This document shows positions 1 to 11,994 of a stretch of 64,000 nt of DNA, one piece after another (position 1 is the stretch's first letter; each line of letters opens with the position of its first letter). The stretch is from Fremontodendron californicum (taxonomy: Eukaryota > Streptophyta > Magnoliopsida > Malvales > Malvaceae). Under the pieces are notes generated by a model. It did no database searches. It was not told the DNA's origin and saw only the letters and a program-made list of their open reading frames with translations. The position numbers and the translations under genes were made by a program. The stretch spans positions 43,240,814-43,304,813 of the forward strand of contig JAULJL010000002.1 in the NCBI GenBank assembly GCA_030761205.1. The letters run 5' to 3'.

Positions 1-314
1 TTAGGAACTGACAACTTACTTAATCAATCGTTCGCCTTATCACACATGCAGAATAGTCAATCTCAAGTAGAGGACAGGACATGATCCATTCAGTCATTGA
101 TTTATTTGATACTATAATTCATAGAACATCCGAATAACGCCATCCTCAAAATTTGTTGTAACTTCGGTACTGGTGGGGTTTTTTTCTTTCTTTCTTCCTT
201 TTGTTAAAAACCAAGTTAAATTTGCTCTTCATAAGTCTAAATGGTACACATAACCGCATACGGCATACCTGTTGTTCATTAATTTGTTAAAGAGGAAGTG
301 CAAGATTTACTCCA
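1..314. other. Left flank, no gene seen
   Basis: AT-rich unique-looking sequence to the left of the LTR element. I see no reading frame, RNA gene or repeat in it. The five bases abutting the LTR (310-314, ctcca) would be the target-site duplication if the other side of the insertion still existed, but that side has been lost. Confidence 0.6.
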
Positions 315-1522
315 TGTCGCAGCCTAAAAAAAAATAACGAAGTCTCATCGCAAGACTTTATTATTCGTTAAGCGTGACATTAAAAAAAACTCGAGGAAAA
401 GTCGACTTAATTCCTCTAAAAATGAAGGTTTTGAAAATGACCTTAAAAAAGACATGGAGTCGCCACCAATCTTTTTTAGCTAGGTGTGATCGGCCACCTA
501 TTAAAACCGGTTTTATAAAATATTTTAAAAATTAATTAAAACATTTTAAAAACCAATTTCAAGTCTGCGTTTTAAACCAGAGAAATCAAAAAAGCAGGTT
601 CGGGAGTCGGTTACGTGTGGGGAATGATTAGCACCCCCACAACGCCCGTATAAATCGGTACCTTATTAATCGTGTGTTATCTCAAGTCTCGGTAAAAGTT
701 GGTTTTAAATTTAGTATTTCGAGTTAATTCCCAATTTAAAAATAATTCCATTTTTTATTGAAAATGATCCGGAATTTATAAATTCAAAATGTTCCTATAT
801 TCCCCAACAAACGTGGCAAAATATAGAAATTTTTATTAGTTTTGGAAAACTTTCCGAATCATTCTCTTTTTTGAAAGAAAGATATTCCTTTATTAATGAT
901 AATTGATGATATTCCCTCCAGCAAACCCGGTAGAGAACTCATGAATTATTTTAACTCGGGAATATCTTTATATTTTTTTATTGAAAACCATTATCTTTTT
1001 GAAAACATTTAAAATAAATGAATATGTATATGCATGACATAAATAAAATGACATAGCAAAATCTAAATAACATAATGCAACCTAAATGACATGGCAAACA
1101 TGAATGATATCGCATATAATTTAAATGACATGGAATAAAATAATGCTATCATATAATATGCATAAAAATAAAAATGCAATGCATGAAATGTATTTTTTCC
1201 TTTAATTAAGGAAATCCGTATATCTAAAAAGATATCCGGCTACCTTAGGAAAATATGTCAAATTAAACATTCTAAAACCAAAATACTTTGTGATTGTTTG
1301 AAAACAATTTTGAAAAGCTTGAATTAACAATAAAAACTGGGCTAATTTTTATTTAAATGGCTCTAATTTCCTAAGTTTAAAAAATCCGGACTTGACTACC
1401 CTTAACCCGGGACTTGAAAAACCATTTTTAGAGTTTAAAAGGGCTTAGAAATCATCCTAAGTCAGTAGCTAACCCTCCTAATCAGCCCACTCTAAGTAAA
1501 TTAACCAAAACAGAAAATTGGT

Positions 1523-2165
1523 TTTTCTTTAAATTCAATTCTGACTCCACTGTCCAGTTTTAATCCATGATTTTTTACCCTATTTTTAAAAATTCCAAAA
1601 ATTCTAAAAAAAATACTGGAGACTCAGGACATATAAAACTATACGAGAAAAAATCGGCTTAATTTTTTGATCAAATATGAATTCCCAGAAAAACCAGAGA
1701 TGTACGAGTTTTTGGAGGAGAAAAAACTGCTTTGTTTTTCTTTAAATTCAATTCTGACTCCACTGTCCAGTTTTAATCCACGATTTTTTATCCTATTTTC
1801 AAAAATTCCAAAAATTCTAAAAAAAATACTGGAGACTCAGGACATGTAAAACTACACGAAAACAAATCAGCTTAATTTTCTGATCAAATATGAATTCCCA
1901 TAAAAATCATAGATGTACGAGTTTTTGGAGGAGAAAAAAAACTGCTTTGTTTTTCTTTAAATTCAATTCTGACTCCACTGTCCAGTTTTAATCCACAATT
2001 TTTTACCCAATTTTTAAAACTTCAAAAAATTCTAAAAAAAATACTGGAGACTCAGGACATGTAAAACTACATGAAAACAAATCGGCTTAATTTTATGATC
2101 AAAGATGAATTCCCAGAAAAATCATAGATGTACGAGTTTTTGGAGGAGAAAAAAACTGCTTTGCC
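1523..2165. repeat. Three tandem copies of a ~214 bp unit inside the LTR
   Basis: The string ctgactccactgtccag recurs at 1541, 1754 and 1969 (spacing 213 and 215 bp). Each copy is followed by similar text running through actggagactcaggacat and gagtttttggaggagaaaa. The copies are closely similar, so the array probably expanded recently within this element family. Confidence 0.85.
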
Positions 2166-3628
2166 AACACATTTTTGCTTTTGATAAAATCATTTAAAAA
2201 CCAAAGTAAAAATATTTGAAACTCATAAAATGACTTGAAAGCAGTAGCTAGGACTCTTTGAAAGTTAGATAAAAATTGGCTAAATAAAAAAAATCACAAA
2301 GGTAGAGTAATCAATTTGACAAACTTAATTTTCCACAAGTGTGCTCAAGAGAGCATGATCTTGAACCATTAATTGGCTCAAGTCATTATTCAAGTGGCAT
2401 GAACATGAAATGCATGAAACAATGCAACAAACATAATGCATGAAATGCATGGATCTAAACCTAAATGTAAGGAAAATGCATGACACAAATAATATGGCCT
2501 AGACCTAACATGAACTTGCATGGCATTTAATGTAACCTAGACCTAAGACATGCATGGCATTTTCACAAACACAAGGCATGCTTAATTCAAAAATCCAACC
2601 AAATATCATGCAAATGCAAAAACCTAACAACTAGCATGACAAAAATACAACACACAATGCAAAACACATGGAGTAGCCAAATGGCCCCAAGCTTCAACAA
2701 GCATGGCATTTTCACAAACACTTGGTATGCTAGCATGAAAAACTAAGTCATAACACAAAAATCACACAAGCATTTTCACAAACACCTAATATACTAAATC
2801 TAAAACATGCTCAAATTTAAACAACATAAAAACAGAAAATTAAAAATGCAAAAACATGATATCTAAGACATAAATGGCAATAAACAAAGCAACCAAATTA
2901 AATATAACTTAAGAACATGAAATAACATAATATTTAAAACATCAAAAATAAATAAAATAGCATAAACAATATGGTAAAATGAATAAAAAACAACAACTTA
3001 AAATAAATAATGTAGGCCATTTGGCCATGGTGAGTTTATTGTAAAAACAAAATGTAAAAAAAAAATATACTTAAGAAAGGAAATGAAGGAAAAACAAGAA
3101 ACATTATTTTAAAATGAAAACTCACCAAGTAGAGATTAAAATAGCAAAAAATAAGAATAGAAAATGAAAGTACAAGAGTTGGTGCTCAAGAGCAACCTCA
3201 AGAAGCTAATATTTCAAGCTTTTCTCTTCAAACTTTCCTTTTTTTCTAAACTTTTCTTTTTTTGCTCTCAACCAAGAAGATAAAAAACTAAGAAAAACTA
3301 AGAGAAATCAACCAAAATGGAAAAGAAAAAACAAAATCTGCCTCCCCCTCTAGGGCTGGCAGAAAATGATGCTTATATGGACTCCAAGATGTTGTCATTT
3401 TTGTGTAACCTAATTTCCATCAAATGGCCAATAATTCAAGATGAAAAGTCATGAAATTACCACCCTTAGATTAGCATCTCAGCCCTCTCAAATTACAGCT
3501 GTCCAAGAAAAATGTTGACATCTTTTTTCCAGCCCAACTCTGATTTTTTGAAGGGCCCAAAAAGCCCTTTTCGGTTGCTTGGGTGAAATGACCATTTTGC
3601 CCCCCCCGGATGCAAAATAAATATCAAA

Positions 3629-4200
3629 CGGGCTCCAAATTCAATTTTTCTTTTTTTAATACTTCCAAAATAATAAAATATTGAGTTCTGGAAGTTTTCA
3701 AAATTATCCGAGTCCGTTTGCTATTTATTTGGATTTTTTTTTCCAAAATGTCCTTTTATGCCCCTACTTTTTACCATTTTTTAAACGAGCTCCAAATCAA
3801 GATTTTTCTTCACCAATCTCTTCAAAATAATTAAAAAGTGTGATCTGGAAGTTTTCGTAATTTTTGGAGCTCATTTGGTATTTTTTCGGGATTTATCGGC
3901 TTGAATTACTGCATAGGAAGCTCGGGATTTAGCCATTTTGCAAACGAACTCGGAATCAAGATTTTCTTTCGCCAATCTCTTCCAAATAATTTAAAAATGA
4001 GATTTGCCAAATTTCAGAATTTTTGGAGTCCATTTGCTATTTTTCCGGGATTTATCTTTTTGAATTACTGCATAAGAAGCCCGGGATTTGGCCATTTTGC
4101 AAACGAACTCGGAATCAAGATTTTCTTTTACCAATCTCTTTCAAATGATTTAAGAATGAGATTGACAAATTTTCCATAATTTTCGGAGTCCATTTGCTAT
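3629..4200. repeat. About four tandem copies of a ~158 bp unit inside the LTR
   Basis: Copies begin near 3629, 3786, 3945 and 4104. Each carries a version of cgaactcggaatcaagattttc, then atttttggagtccatttgctattttt. The two rightmost copies are the most alike and the leftmost is the most diverged. Confidence 0.75.
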
Positions 4201-4680
4201 TTTTCCCAAAATTTTCCAATTTTGCCCTTTAACCTCCGAAACCCGGTTTTGCTCAAAACAAGTCCGATTTTCAGATTTTCTTCAATCTGAGCCTTGGGCC
4301 ATCCTTTTTAATCATTCCTCATCCATTGGGGGCTTTGGTCTTACCAAGTCGGGCCATTTCTGTGATTCTTCCCGATTTCACCGAAATCCACTAAAACCCT
4401 AATTCTCGGTTTTCTCCCGGATTGACTTTTCTTTCGGTTTTTCTTGCAAGTGACTTCTCCATTACCCGTAGTCAGTGCTTATCTTCCATTTGGAACCTTC
4501 AATTTCGACCAGTTTGATCGTTTAAGCACTTTTCCCCAAATTTCTCGGATTAGGGTTTTCTTTCTACTGAATCTCCAAATCCCAACTTCCGAACTCCATA
4601 TCTTTCAATGTAGAACTCGGATTATCAAAATTCCTTCGCCATTTTTCAATTGAACTTAAAATCTTGATTTTGAAAGTGGG

Positions 4681-4766
4681 TTGACTTTTTCAATAGTTGA
4701 CTTTTTGGGGTTGACTTTTTCGGGGTTGACTTTTTTTTCGGGGTTGACTTTTTTTCAAGTTTGACT
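4681..4766 (+). promoter_or_regulatory. Cluster of six TTGACT (W-box-like) motifs in the LTR U3
   Basis: TTGACT occurs at 4681, 4697, 4711, 4726, 4744 and 4761, mostly as ggttgacttttt. The core of the WRKY-binding W-box is TTGAC followed by C or T. The cluster lies about 135-220 bp from the U3 end of the LTR, where enhancers would sit. That it controls the element is inference; it may simply be a decaying short tandem repeat. Confidence 0.4.
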
Positions 4767-4900
4767 TTTTGTGCTCGCCCTCTTAAACTAAATCTCAGAG
4801 TACCACCTGCAGGATGAAAACAGTCTTTTTATACTTGGAAACATCAATATGGGAAGAAAACATACCTGTTTAGTGGCCCGGACAAAATTAGGTGTCTACA

Positions 4901-4915
4901 GCTGCCCCTCTTTGG
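4901..4915 (-). other. Polypurine tract of the LTR element
   Basis: Reading the minus strand, ccaaagaggggcagc lies immediately before the LTR start TGTAGACACC. A purine-rich tract at exactly this place primes plus-strand DNA synthesis in LTR elements. It fixes both the element's orientation and the inner boundary of the 3' LTR. Confidence 0.85.
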
Positions 4916-5284
4916 CTATTGCTGAGAATCAGGAATTAGGCAAAGATAAACCAACACTAATTTTGTACGGTCAGTGAAATCACATGTGAAGGAAAGGAAA
5001 TGGGTTTTCATTTTTCATTTCTTCATTCATTTCTTCATTCATTTTTGCATTTTTTATTTTTTATTTTTTATTTTCTTTTTTCATTTTCTATTTTTTTCAT
5101 TTTTTCTCTTTTTTCATTTTTTTTTCAATTTTTTTTTTGAAAACAGTAAATTGAAGATTTGTCCTTAAATTGAATTCCCTGCCTAAACAAGGCTCGATTC
5201 GTCTTAAGGAAACGAATTCGATTTGCAAGAAAGGAAATGACCTCGACGATGGTCTCGGGGCCTTAACCTGTCTTGTTCTCAGCT

Positions 5285-6885
5285 GTGTTTAAAATTCTGG
5301 ATATCTCCTCCAGAAGCTTCGGCTATCACCACCAAAGTCTTGCTCTTTTTTTTTTTAAATGTAAAAATTCTGGGTATCACCTCCAGAAGCTTCAGCTATC
5401 ACCACCGAAGACTTTCTATCTTTTCAAAGGATTTTAAAACTCTGGATATCTCCACCAGAGGCTTCAGCTATCACCACCGAAGTCTTGCTCATTTTTAAAA
5501 CTGTAAAATTCTGGGTATCATCTCCAGAAGCTTCAGCTATCACCACCGAAGACTTTCTACCTTTTCAAAGGACTTTAAAAAAAAACTCTGGATATCTCCA
5601 ACAGAGGCTTCAGCTATCACCACCAAAGACTTTTAACCTTTTCAAAGGATTTTAAAAAAAACTCTGGATATCTCCACCAGAGGCTTCAGCTATCACCACC
5701 GAAGACTTGTTCATAAATAAAAAAAGTACCTCGACGATGATTTCGGGGCTCGACTCGCCTTAAGGAAACGAAATCGATTATACCTGAAAGCTTTTAAGAG
5801 ATGATGCAAATGCTTCATGATGCAAATGCAAATGTCTTTTGTTGATGCAAACGCTTCTTGATGTAGATGCAAATGACTTAGATTGGTGCAAATGTCTTTG
5901 ATGCAAATGTAAATGACTTGATTTGATGCAAACTTTCTTGATGCAGATTTAACTAACTTAGATTGATGCAAATGCTTCTTGATGTAGATGCACATGTTGA
6001 AAAAAATTCTGGATAACTCCTTCAAAAGAAGATTTCTCATTTTTCAAAATTATAAAACCCTGGATATCTGCACCAGAGGCTTCAGCTATCACCACCGAAG
6101 ACTTCTTCATTTTTAAAACTGTAAAATTCTGGATATCCCCACCAGAAGCTTTGGCTATCACCACCAAAGGCTTGCTCAATATAAAATTCTAGATAACCCA
6201 TCTAGAAGAAGATTTCTCATGTTTCAAAATTATAAAACCCTGGATATCTCCACCAGAGGCTTCAACTATCACCACCGAAGACTTATTCACTTTTAAAACT
6301 GCAAAATTCTGGATATCACCACCAGAAGCTTTGGCTATCACCACCAAAGACTTGCTCATTGTAAAATTCTGGGTAACTCCTTCAGAATAAAATTTCTCAT
6401 TTTTCAAAATTATAAAACCCTGGATATCTCCACCAGAGGCTTCAGCTATCACCACCGAAGACTTGTTCACTTTTAAAACTGTAAAATTCTGGATATCCCC
6501 ACCAGAAGCTTTGGCTATCACCACCAAAGACTTGCTCATTGTAAAATTCTGGGTAACTCCTTCAGAATAAAATTTCTCATTTTTCAAAATTATAAAACCC
6601 TGGATATCTCCACCAGAGGCTTCAGCTATCACCACTGAAGACTTGTTCACTTTTAAAACTGTAAAATTCTGGATATCCCCACCAGAAGCTTTGGCTATCA
6701 CCACCAAAGATTTGCTCATTGTAAAATTCTGGATAACTCCTCCAGAAGAAAATTTCTCATTTTTCAAAATTATAAAACCCTGGATATTTCCACCAGAGGC
6801 TTCAGCTATTACAACCGAAGACTTGTTCACTTTTAAAAACTGTAAAATTCTGGATATCCCCACCAGAATCTTTGAGAAATGATGC
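5285..6885 (-). repeat. 60-bp / 180-bp hierarchical tandem array in the element's 3' untranslated region
   Basis: Near-identical blocks start at 6121, 6301, 6481 and 6661, exactly 180 bp apart. Each holds three related ~60 bp subunits built on ctggatatctccaccagag and tatcaccaccgaagactt. From 5285 to 5710 the same subunits occur in a looser arrangement of about 75-90 bp. Because 180 is divisible by three, the minus strand stays open for hundreds of bases; I regard that open frame as a by-product and not a gene. Repeat-rich 3' untranslated regions are known in Tat-lineage elements and can seed satellite DNA. Confidence 0.9.
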
Positions 6886-7265
6886 AGATGCACATGTCTT
6901 TTAACAAGGTGCTCATGCTTCAAGGTGCAAATGTAAAATATTTCTTAGTGCAAATGCAAATGGCCTGGATTGATGCCCATGTTTCATGATGCAGATGCCC
7001 CTACTAATTGTGTTCTTGTAACTGGTTTATGAATGGTGTAACTACAATTACCACACAATAATGAAAATGCAATGATTCTAGAAATGATGCAATTGCTTGA
7101 GATGACACAAATGCGAATTCCATGAAGAATGTAAATGTAAAGGTAAGATGCAGATGCTTATGGAATAATGCCAATGCAAATACCCATGAATGATGCAAAT
7201 GCTTGCCGACACTGTGCAGATGCAAAAGCTCGATAAAGAGATGAGTGCTCATGAGTGATGTAAAT
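6886..7265. repeat. Degenerate gatgcaaatg-type short repeats
   Basis: The decamer gatgcaaatg and variants (gatgcagatg, gatgtaaatg) recur many times here. A second patch at about 5795-5995 interrupts the 60-bp array. Copies are irregularly spaced, unlike the regular 180-bp block. Confidence 0.7.
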
Positions 7266-9735
7266 GCCCCCGGTTGTTTTTCTAGATTTTGGCTTAGCCT
7301 TTCAAATTCATTTTTCCTCTTCAAATCAGAGTATATCTTCAATTCATTTTGGCTATTCTCTTTGCCCCAAAAGTTTTCAAACTTTCATCAATAGAGATCT
7401 GAACTGAGTTCGATTTCTTCTTCTCATATATGGAAGTCAAGACCTATCCTGGCAGTTCTATACCTTTGGGTTAGAAAAACCCTTGTCTCATGTCAACATC
7501 AAAAATGGGTATTTCAAAAATATTTTTATTTTCCCTTTTTGAAAAACAATTTTGCTTATCTAAGGAAAACTTCTAAGCCAAAAATTTTAACTCCACAGTG
7601 TATAATGTACAAATCTTTTGATGACTGATGATCACTGTTAGAAAATTTCCTAAGTATTAATTTGGGTTTTTCAATTTGAATTGACAAGGCTTGATACAAC
7701 AAGATTTTGGTTTTTACAGGAAAACTTCACAACAAAATGTATGTCCCTTCTAGGCTCACAAATGGAACAGGTTTTATAAATCATGAATTCATTGAGAACC
7801 AAGCAAATTCAACATTCTTTTAGTTTCCATATCAAGGCTTTTTGACAAGCGTCAAGATTGGCCGGGATGTTTAAACCGGAAAGTTTAATCTTGGAGAAAA
7901 AAAGTCTCAATTTTTGAAGACAATCCTTTGAATGAGAGTTGGCAATTTGGGGGTTCAAGAATTCCTAGATGTTCCTTGATGACCACTCCTTTAATAAGAT
8001 CTTTTCTTTTGGGGTATCGGCACTATCATAGATGGCATCGAAAATTTCCATTCTACTCTAGACCGCCCATTTTTGGGTTTTCGCCCTAAAGTCCCATTCT
8101 TTTCAATTTTTCTTTTTTTTTTTTTGTTTTTCTTTTTTTTGTTTTTGTTGTTTTTGTTCTACCATACACTTGAGAATTATAAATTCTTCCTTAGTGAAAT
8201 GACAATTCGATGAAATGGGATAAAATCTGAGGAAAAACCTTTCAGATTAAATATTCATGCTTGATCAAAATGGACTTTTAAAGCATATAATGTAGGCCAT
8301 GGCTCAGGGTTCAGAAAGAAAGGATAAATAGGCCCAAAATATGTGTTTGAGGGTAATCAGATCAAGGATCATTTCTTGAGTAGGATTCTCTTTGAAGCAT
8401 TTGTCCCTTCTTGGACATTTCTTTCCTTTTGACTTTGTTCTTTTTCTTCCTTGCTCTTGGCTTTCAATTTGCCATGTCTTTCACACACATTTTCTTTTTC
8501 ATTGTGTTTTTCTTTTGTTTTTCTTGGCTTTCATTTCACCATCTTTTTCTCTTCTTTTTTCTTTGACAGAGTGAGCCCGTATTTATTCGGGGATCCATTT
8601 GCTTTGTGTCTGTCCTTGAGCTATCACTCATTTCTCAATGATCTTTGAAAAGATCTTTCCTCGCATTTGCCCCCTAGTGTAGAGGGTAATCCTTGATCAG
8701 GGTTCAAAGAAGAAAGAATTCTTTTGGCTCAAAAGGGGTGACTATGGATAATTTTTTTTTTTTTGTGAAAGGGATATGAAAGATGGTCATTTCTCATGTC
8801 AAGCACAAATATTCACATTGAAAAGCAATCCCCAGGGGAAATAGATATTCAGAATTTCATTTTGCACTTTGGAATCATCCGAATTCTCATATGAATGATA
8901 TCGCAAATTTTTTTTTTGTTTTTTTTGTTTTTTTTTTTGTTTTTTTTTCGTCGCATGCCCCCAATGATTCATGCATTAGCCCATCCTTCTTCACTATGTA
9001 TCCATCATTTCCACATATGATGCCCCAATTTGATTAACCATGCGAATTTGTATCAACGAGGAACACTGCAAGTCTAGGTCTGTTTTGAAAAGGCTGAGTT
9101 TCCAATCTGAGTTCTTTGAAGAGACAAGGAAAATATGACCCAAAAACAGGTTTTCTCTAGGACAGGGGATAATCTAGTTTAATCATTGTGGCCCAGGGTG
9201 TCAATCATGAAGTGATGTCTAGGCAATTAGTGTTTTGTGGTCATTGGGAAAGGTCATGAATGGTTTTAGCACAATCTTGACACACACCAAATTATCAAAA
9301 TCTGGATTCTTGAAAGAATGTCTCATTTGTTTGATTTTCAAGGAATTCGAAAAATTTGAAAAAGTTCGTTCCTTTGTTCATAGCCTAGACTAGGATTTAC
9401 ATCCTTGCTTATTTTGCAATGCCAATGCTTCTTTTTTTTTCATTCATTTTTCCTTGAAGCATTAGGTCTTTCAAGTGTTCTTGATTCAAGGTTTAGGTAT
9501 AAAGAAGCCCAAAAAAAAGGGGGATGGTGTTGGGTCAGTTCTAACACTGATCATCAATCTTCTTGAGACTATCCATCACTAAAAATTCCTTAATGCTTGT
9601 TTTTGCAAATTCAAGTTATTGTTGAAACACAACAAACACAAAGCATTTAAAATACAAAATTCATTTAATTAACATGGGACAAGTGCTTTCCTCATCACAG
9701 TGTATAGAACTACATGTGTCAAAAACCTAATATGA
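7266..9735. other. Non-coding internal region where pol is missing
   Basis: There is no open reading frame of note and no RT, RNase H or integrase motif on either strand. Composition is T-rich on the plus strand, with homopolymer runs at about 8109-8140 and 8909-8948. This is the interval where an autonomous relative would carry pol. Confidence 0.7.
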
Positions 9736-11164
9736 TCATGCACAATGTTTCTTATGACACTTGACTTCCCCATCTTCAAAACTTATCGAACCAGCCTTGA
9801 TGAGATCTCTGACCTTGTACTTCAAAGCGGGGCAGTTCTCTGTTGAGTGACCTTGATTGCCAGAATGGTACCCACAACACTCATTAGCATCATACCAGCT
9901 CGGATAAGGGGGCTTCAGAGGCGCTATTTGCATGGGTGTCACAAGGTGATTCTGGATGAGTTGAGGTAGTATCTTACTGTATGTCATAGGAATCGGGTCA
10001 ACCGGATTTCTTTTTCGCTTTTTATGCCCCTTTCGATTATCCCCAAGGGTGTTCGATTGATAGACAGATGTAAATTCTGGTGTATTTGCAGTCATTGGTT
10101 GGTAGGGATAAAAACCATGAGAGACATTATTCAGGGTAGAGTAAAATGGCTGATATGAGGAGAATTGGGGAGGTGGGGCAAAGTCTTCCACGACTTGGGT
10201 ATCTTCTTTTTTCTTTTCAGATGCCCCCTTGTTCTTGGTATTGGATGTTCTTTCTCCTTCAATTTTCCCATCCTTGATAGCATTCTCAATCATCTCCCCT
10301 GAAATTACCATGTCTGAAAAATTATTTGTGATGTTGCCAACAAGTATATCATAGTACGGGGCCTGCAGTGTATTCACAAAAAAGACAGTGGTTTCCTTCT
10401 GAGTTAAGGGCCGTTGTACTTGGACGGCCAGGCTCATCCACCGTTGTACATATTCTTTGAAGCTCTTAGTAGCTCTTTTCTTCATATTTTGCAAGGTGAG
10501 ACGGTCAGGCGCCGTGTCAGTCATATGCTTGTACTGGTTTAGAAAAACCCTAGCCAGGTCATTCCAAGAGTGAATCTGATCCTTGCTCAACTGACTATAC
10601 CACCTAATTGCGGATCCGCTGAGGCTATCTTGAAAGCAGTGAATCAAAAGCTTATCATTATCTATATGACTTGTCATCTTCCGGCAGAACATAGTGATGT
10701 GGGCTGATGGATCAGTCGTCCCGTCATATTTCACAAAGTCAGGGATCTTGAACTTAGGAAGAATGACTAAATCGAAGACCAAGCATCGTTCTTTCGCCTC
10801 CACACTCCCTAATACGTCTGCATTTTCTACTGCCCGGAGCCTTTCATCTAACAACTGATATTTCCCTTGGGAATCTGCCAACTCAACCTCATTTACTGCA
10901 ACCCTTTTCAACTTTGCCTGTTCAGCTGGATCATCTGAGTTTAGGATATTGACGGGGTTAACAGTGTTCTGGGCATCACTTATTGCGACCTCATCTTGGC
11001 CCTTTTATACCTCTAACCTCATCTGGGTATCCTTTTCCCTTGATTACGGCAGACATCAGCTCCATCAATTTAGTCATCTGACCCTTAGATTCTGCTTGAG
11101 ACTTTGCTAGCTGTTCTCGTTCCCTTTCCATTTTTTCCAGTCGGGCAACATGTTCATCCTCCAT
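9736..11164 (-). CDS. Retrotransposon Gag protein, one frameshift near its N-terminus
   Basis: The main open frame (10911 down to 9736, 391 codons) has a Retrotrans_gag core. It includes YDGTTDPSAHITMF, SGSAIRWYSQL and the FKEYVQRW and VFFVNTL helices, followed by a basic linker. Near the C-terminus is a zinc-knuckle-like CGYHSGNQGHSTENC, typical of Tat-type Gag. No ATG opens this frame at a sensible place. The likely original start is ATG at 11164, giving a charged coiled-coil-like N-terminus (MEDEHVARLEKME...). That frame closes at TGA 10991-10993, while the Gag frame opens after TAA 11005-11007, so the two overlap by a few codons and differ by +1. Either a one-base mutation or, less likely, recoding explains this. 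Gag would form the virus-like particle that packages element RNA. Confidence 0.8.
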
Positions 11165-11994
11165 AGCACCAGCTTGTATTAAAAGTGTACACAGTACTTC
11201 TTCTGATTTGAAATGGAAATTCTTTCAAAGACTCCTAAAGCCAAGCCAACTTCTATTCTATTTCCCCCAAATGTATGTCATGATGAATGAGCCATGAATG
11301 CAATTTGATGCATGTGAAGCCTAAACAATATGATGTATGGACATGTATAATGGAAACATGCTGACCATATATGTAATAAATGCAATCACAATGCCAACAT
11401 GTTGCAAACAAAGAATAAACAAATCAACACATGGATATATGCAATGACTGATCATGTGCATTTTAGCATATTTCCCAATGAATGTTCATTTGTTCTATGA
11501 ATGCAACATGGTGTCAATTATGATACATGCGAACAATGAATGATTGATACAGAGTATATACAAAGAAAATCATACTAACCATGTGTGTCATGAATGTGAC
11601 CTAATGCTAATCATGATGTATGTAATAAGCAAATTAATGCATAGATATATACAGAAAAATCATGCTGATTATGAATGCATGAATGCAACCTGACAAATAA
11701 TTGATGGGATGCAAAATGCAAAGGGGGAGATATCAAGGAGGAAATAAGAATCGGAGGAACTTAATCATTAACCTTTCATAAATTTGAAACATAATCAATT
11801 CATTCCCACATCAACATTCACAATGGTATAAACCATGTTTTACAAAATTTGAACAGTGGTTAAGACTGTCCTTACAAGCACTTTATTCTTCCTAACATCC
11901 TAAGGCTATAAGAGCCGGCTACTAAAAAAGTGAAATCCTATTACATCATATAAGACCGAAGTCTTTCCACCTCAATGATGTAAATCTCCCAATC
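11165..11994. other. Spacer between the two gag-like ORFs
   Basis: Non-coding, AT-rich, with degenerate repeats of words such as atgaatgcaa, catgatgtat and atatacagag. Similar words reappear upstream of the second ORF (12960-13230). This suggests that the spacer-plus-ORF module was duplicated inside the element. Confidence 0.5.

Larger units (their letters stand above)
315..4900 (-). repeat. Complete 3' LTR (4586 bp)
   Basis: On the minus strand it starts TGTAGACACC at 4900 and ends GGCTGCGACA at 315, giving TG...CA termini. The first 459 bases (315-773) match 14388-14846 with three substitutions and no gaps. Its length is unusual but within the range known for Ogre-like elements. It contains two internal tandem-repeat arrays (1523-2165 and 3629-4200) and a cluster of TTGACT motifs near its U3 end. 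No gene is present; the short open frames inside are by-products of the repeats. Confidence 0.88.

Noticed and set aside
5711..6179. Short minus-strand frames of 109 and 73 codons
   Set aside because: They lie wholly within the gatgcaaatg and 60-bp repeat patches; no family resemblance.
5285..6885. CRISPR-like repeat array
   Set aside because: Plant nuclear DNA; repeats are contiguous 60/180-bp units without unique spacers.
6189..6923. 244-codon open frame on the minus strand with 60-residue internal repeats
   Set aside because: It is the translation of the 180-bp tandem array, whose period is divisible by three. No sensible start, and similarly repetitive frames occur in other phases. A by-product of the repeat.
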